This document shows, piece after piece, positions 61,461-64,000 of a DNA stretch of 64,000 bases; positions within the stretch are counted from its first letter, which is position 1; every line of letters starts with the position of its first letter. Location: assembly GCF_028453695.1 (NCBI RefSeq), contig NC_135776.1:15942663-16006662 (forward strand). Reading direction: 5' to 3'. The translations under genes were made by a program, and so were the position numbers. Below the pieces are notes generated by a model that made no database searches, had not been told where the DNA came from, and was given only the letters and a program-made list of their open reading frames with translations. Origin of the DNA: Augochlora pura (Eukaryota; Arthropoda; Insecta; Hymenoptera; Halictidae).

Positions 61461-61619
61461 TCAGTTGCCCGGAGACTCGCGTACGCGACGAACTTAACAG
61501 CTGGCACGTACCGATTGTGATACACGCACGTGACATGAAGCACGAAAGCCGATCGTTTTAAGTGTGGTGCACATGTTTCACGCGTCGGCGGGGCCCGTTG
61601 TTATCCAATAAACGAAATG
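61461..61619 (+). promoter_or_regulatory. candidate initiator and first exon of a gene running off the right edge
   Basis: A CpG-rich block (61320-61620) contains TCAGTT at 61461, an insect-type initiator word. 155 bases later there is a strong splice donor (GAAATG followed by GTGAGT at 61620). Such a layout fits a short leader exon. The last three exon bases are ATG, so translation might even begin at the exon edge. No TATA box is visible and no downstream exon was found before the window ends. Confidence 0.32.
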
Positions 61620-64000
61620 GTGAGTGCCGCCGATACATGCTTTCTATCACGCGCGGTTTTCTAATTGTCCCCAAATTTCTCAATTTGCGCAACGTGGACA
61701 GGCGTTGGTTAACGTCTAAACAACGGGAGCTAATTTTACGATAGCACGCGTTGGTCAACGAAATTGTCGAATAAAGAATCCATCGCGGAATCTGGCTTAA
61801 TATTCTAACATAATTACGAGAACTCTAATGACGATGTTACCAAAAGCACAATTTCGATTATTTTAAAGCTGTGTTTTAATTTCATTATTTGAAATTTTAC
61901 TGTGAATCAATTTTATTTTGAATTTAAATTGAATTTTATCTATTTTCTTTTTCGTTATTTTAAATTGTATTTGTTACTTTCGATTGTACATATCTGGTAG
62001 AATTATTCGTCTTATTCTACCCCTTTTTCTTCGTCTACCCCTTTCTTCATTATTTGTTATTACTAGATATTATTCGATTTTATTTTAATATGTTCGATGC
62101 TATTTTATTAGCTTTATTTAATACAGTTTAGTAGCATACAACAATATTAAAAGAAAGCATTAAAGCGTAGCAATATCAAAGAGCAAGCGTATTGAATATT
62201 TGTTTAAAGTCTCGTCATTTTATTTATTTAGAATATTATTGGTGGATCTATTTGCTAACCGTAATAATTGCACTGCAATTCCAATAAAAGCGGTTCAATT
62301 GTATTCACACCGCTTTTATTTCGGTGATGATTTTCAGCAAGACTGTTTGCTATGTTAGGAGCAAACAATTGTTCCTAACTGTTGAGCCGAGTTAATAAAT
62401 TCAATATTTACCGATGCTTGAAAATGTTTAAAATTAATCATCGATCTCGTTTCGAATTCGAATTCCAATTGTATTCTCGCTTCAATTAAAATCGATATTA
62501 TTATTATTATTATTAACATAGCCACGAACTGCAGACGCGCTCGGCAATTGCTATTTATTTAAACAGTGTTAATTTTAATCGGAACGGAAACTGGGCACTT
62601 AAATTTCCATGATCCTAATCGATATAATCTGCAAACTATAGGCTCAAGTTAATCAACCATCGTCGACGTAGGCGAAGCTAATGCAAACATTATAAAGTCA
62701 ATCTATGCAGCTTGTCAAAACTGATCAATAGTTCAAAGTTTATAAACATCGTCGCCATTAATCTAATCGGGAATGGATAATAATTTTATGAAACGTGTTA
62801 TGCAAATTACGTAGAACATGTGACAAGCGAAATTTTATTATGAAATACGTCGCGACTTCATTTCTTATTTTAGTATCCCAAACTTCATTGCGAATAACTT
62901 TTATTTTGCATTTGAATTGAATTTTATTCAGTATTTTTTGATTTTATTTTAAATTCTATCTGCCATGTTCGATTATGCATAGAATTAGATTATTACGAAG
63001 TACGTTTATTTATTATTTTAGTATTTCAAATTTCATTTCGAATAACTTTTATTTTGTATTTAAATTGAATTTTAGTAATTATTTTTTGGTTTTATGTTAA
63101 ATTGTATCTGCCACGTTTGATTATGCATAAAATAATGATTTAACTGTATAATATATTTGTAATCTCATCACACTCTTCTTTTTCTTCATTATTTATAATT
63201 ATTTAATATTGCTCGATATTGTTTGACTTAATTTCAATATATACGATGCTATTTTATTAATTTTATTTAATATAATTTCGAAACACGTCGCATATTTTTC
63301 AATAAATTGTCCAACAGTTTCAAAACCGTATGCAACATTGTGCGCGGCGCCATTTCGAAAAACAAGGAAATATAAATTAGCGTGCCACTACTGCATTCGT
63401 TGTGCAATAACAATAAAACGAAAACGTCAGCGTATGCGTGCAGGGTGCAGTCTCCCAATGACCCTTGAAATGACTGCTCGCGAGCACGCCGACGTTTGTT
63501 GACACAGAGTACGTGATCCAGAGCGATAAACAGTGATCTCTCGATCTTCAGTTTAGTCTGGAAAAGCTGCAACAAAATGCATACCGCATATCTAAATTTC
63601 TAACATTGTTCGAACATTTTTCGTCCAACAATCGTTCTATATTATAGCAAAAACGATGCACAGTTTTCCTGGCGATTGGCATTACTACATACTTATTTGC
63701 ATCTATCGCTGTTTATTTAAACATTTCTGGTGATACATTTCACTTTAATTTCACTTTTATTGAAATTTCACATGGATTTAATGTGTGTAAACTTTGGGAG
63801 TCAAATATATGAATTATAATATTATAGATTTATTAACTAGATCGAGGTTCTCTTAAATTGTTACATACAAACTTTTGTTATTATTATTTATTCATGTCCT
63901 TTAAGTTTGTTTCTATTTATCTATTTTACTTTGCTGATTTATCTTTTCCAATATTAGTAGATTTGATTAATTAGAGTGAGGTCTTCTGAAATTATTACAT
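61620..64000. other. A+T-rich stretch with diverged direct repeats
   Basis: If the candidate exon at 61461-61619 is real, this is intronic. Segments near 61870-62000, 62871-62990 and 63020-63130 share TTTTATTTTG-ATTT-AATTGAAT, then TTTAAATT-TATCTGCCA and GATTATGCATA, about 149 bp apart in the last two. The block CGATGCTATTTTATTA near 62096 recurs near 63245. A hairpin with 11-bp arms (AATAAAAGCGG / CCGCTTTTATT) lies at 62283-62320. No gene is supported; the 102-codon minus frame at 63267-63575 has no recognisable content. Confidence 0.45.

Overview
The window looks like a piece of an insect nuclear genome, most probably a hymenopteran (bee, wasp or ant). The evidence is an A+T-rich background broken by short CpG-rich blocks, small spliced genes with GT-AG introns, many TTAA-bounded miniature elements, and a YJU2 splicing factor of animal type. 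There are no bacterial operon features. One run of exactly 500 N (39537-40036) is an assembly gap.

Layout. The first ~45.8 kb contains no gene I can prove. It carries: (i) several families of short inverted-repeat elements ending in TTAA (the piggyBac target), some nested inside others; (ii) a 1.3 kb piggyBac-type relic at 16503-17806, with matching 19-bp ends and the C-terminal part of its transposase; (iii) tandem arrays with periods from 16 to ~208 bp; (iv) a long-armed fold-back element (30912-31170) inside an older TTAA element; and (v) CpG-rich blocks that are open in several frames without domain support. Two places could hold single exons of larger genes: 27827-28084 and 40767-40947, both on the minus strand.

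The gene-bearing part is 46-58 kb. 46067-47683 (+) is a single-exon pogo/Tigger/Jerky-type transposase-derived gene. Its frame is intact, but two of its three catalytic blocks have drifted, which suggests a domesticated protein. 50072-51368 (+) is a three-exon YJU2/CCDC94 splicing factor with its C4 zinc site intact. Convergent to it, 52183-56995 (-) is a nine-exon, roughly 929-residue coiled-coil protein, reconstructed here with all splice phases consistent. A CpG-rich candidate upstream exon lies at 57905-58065 (-). A candidate promoter and first exon at 61461-61619 (+) may begin a gene that runs off the right edge.

The three solid genes have no evident shared pathway. YJU2 acts in pre-mRNA splicing, the coiled-coil protein is probably structural, and the transposase-derived protein is probably a DNA-binding nuclear factor. 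The most distinctive features are the likely domesticated pogo gene, the piggyBac relic with palindromic subterminal repeats, and the density of TTAA elements, including one inside an intron of the coiled-coil gene.
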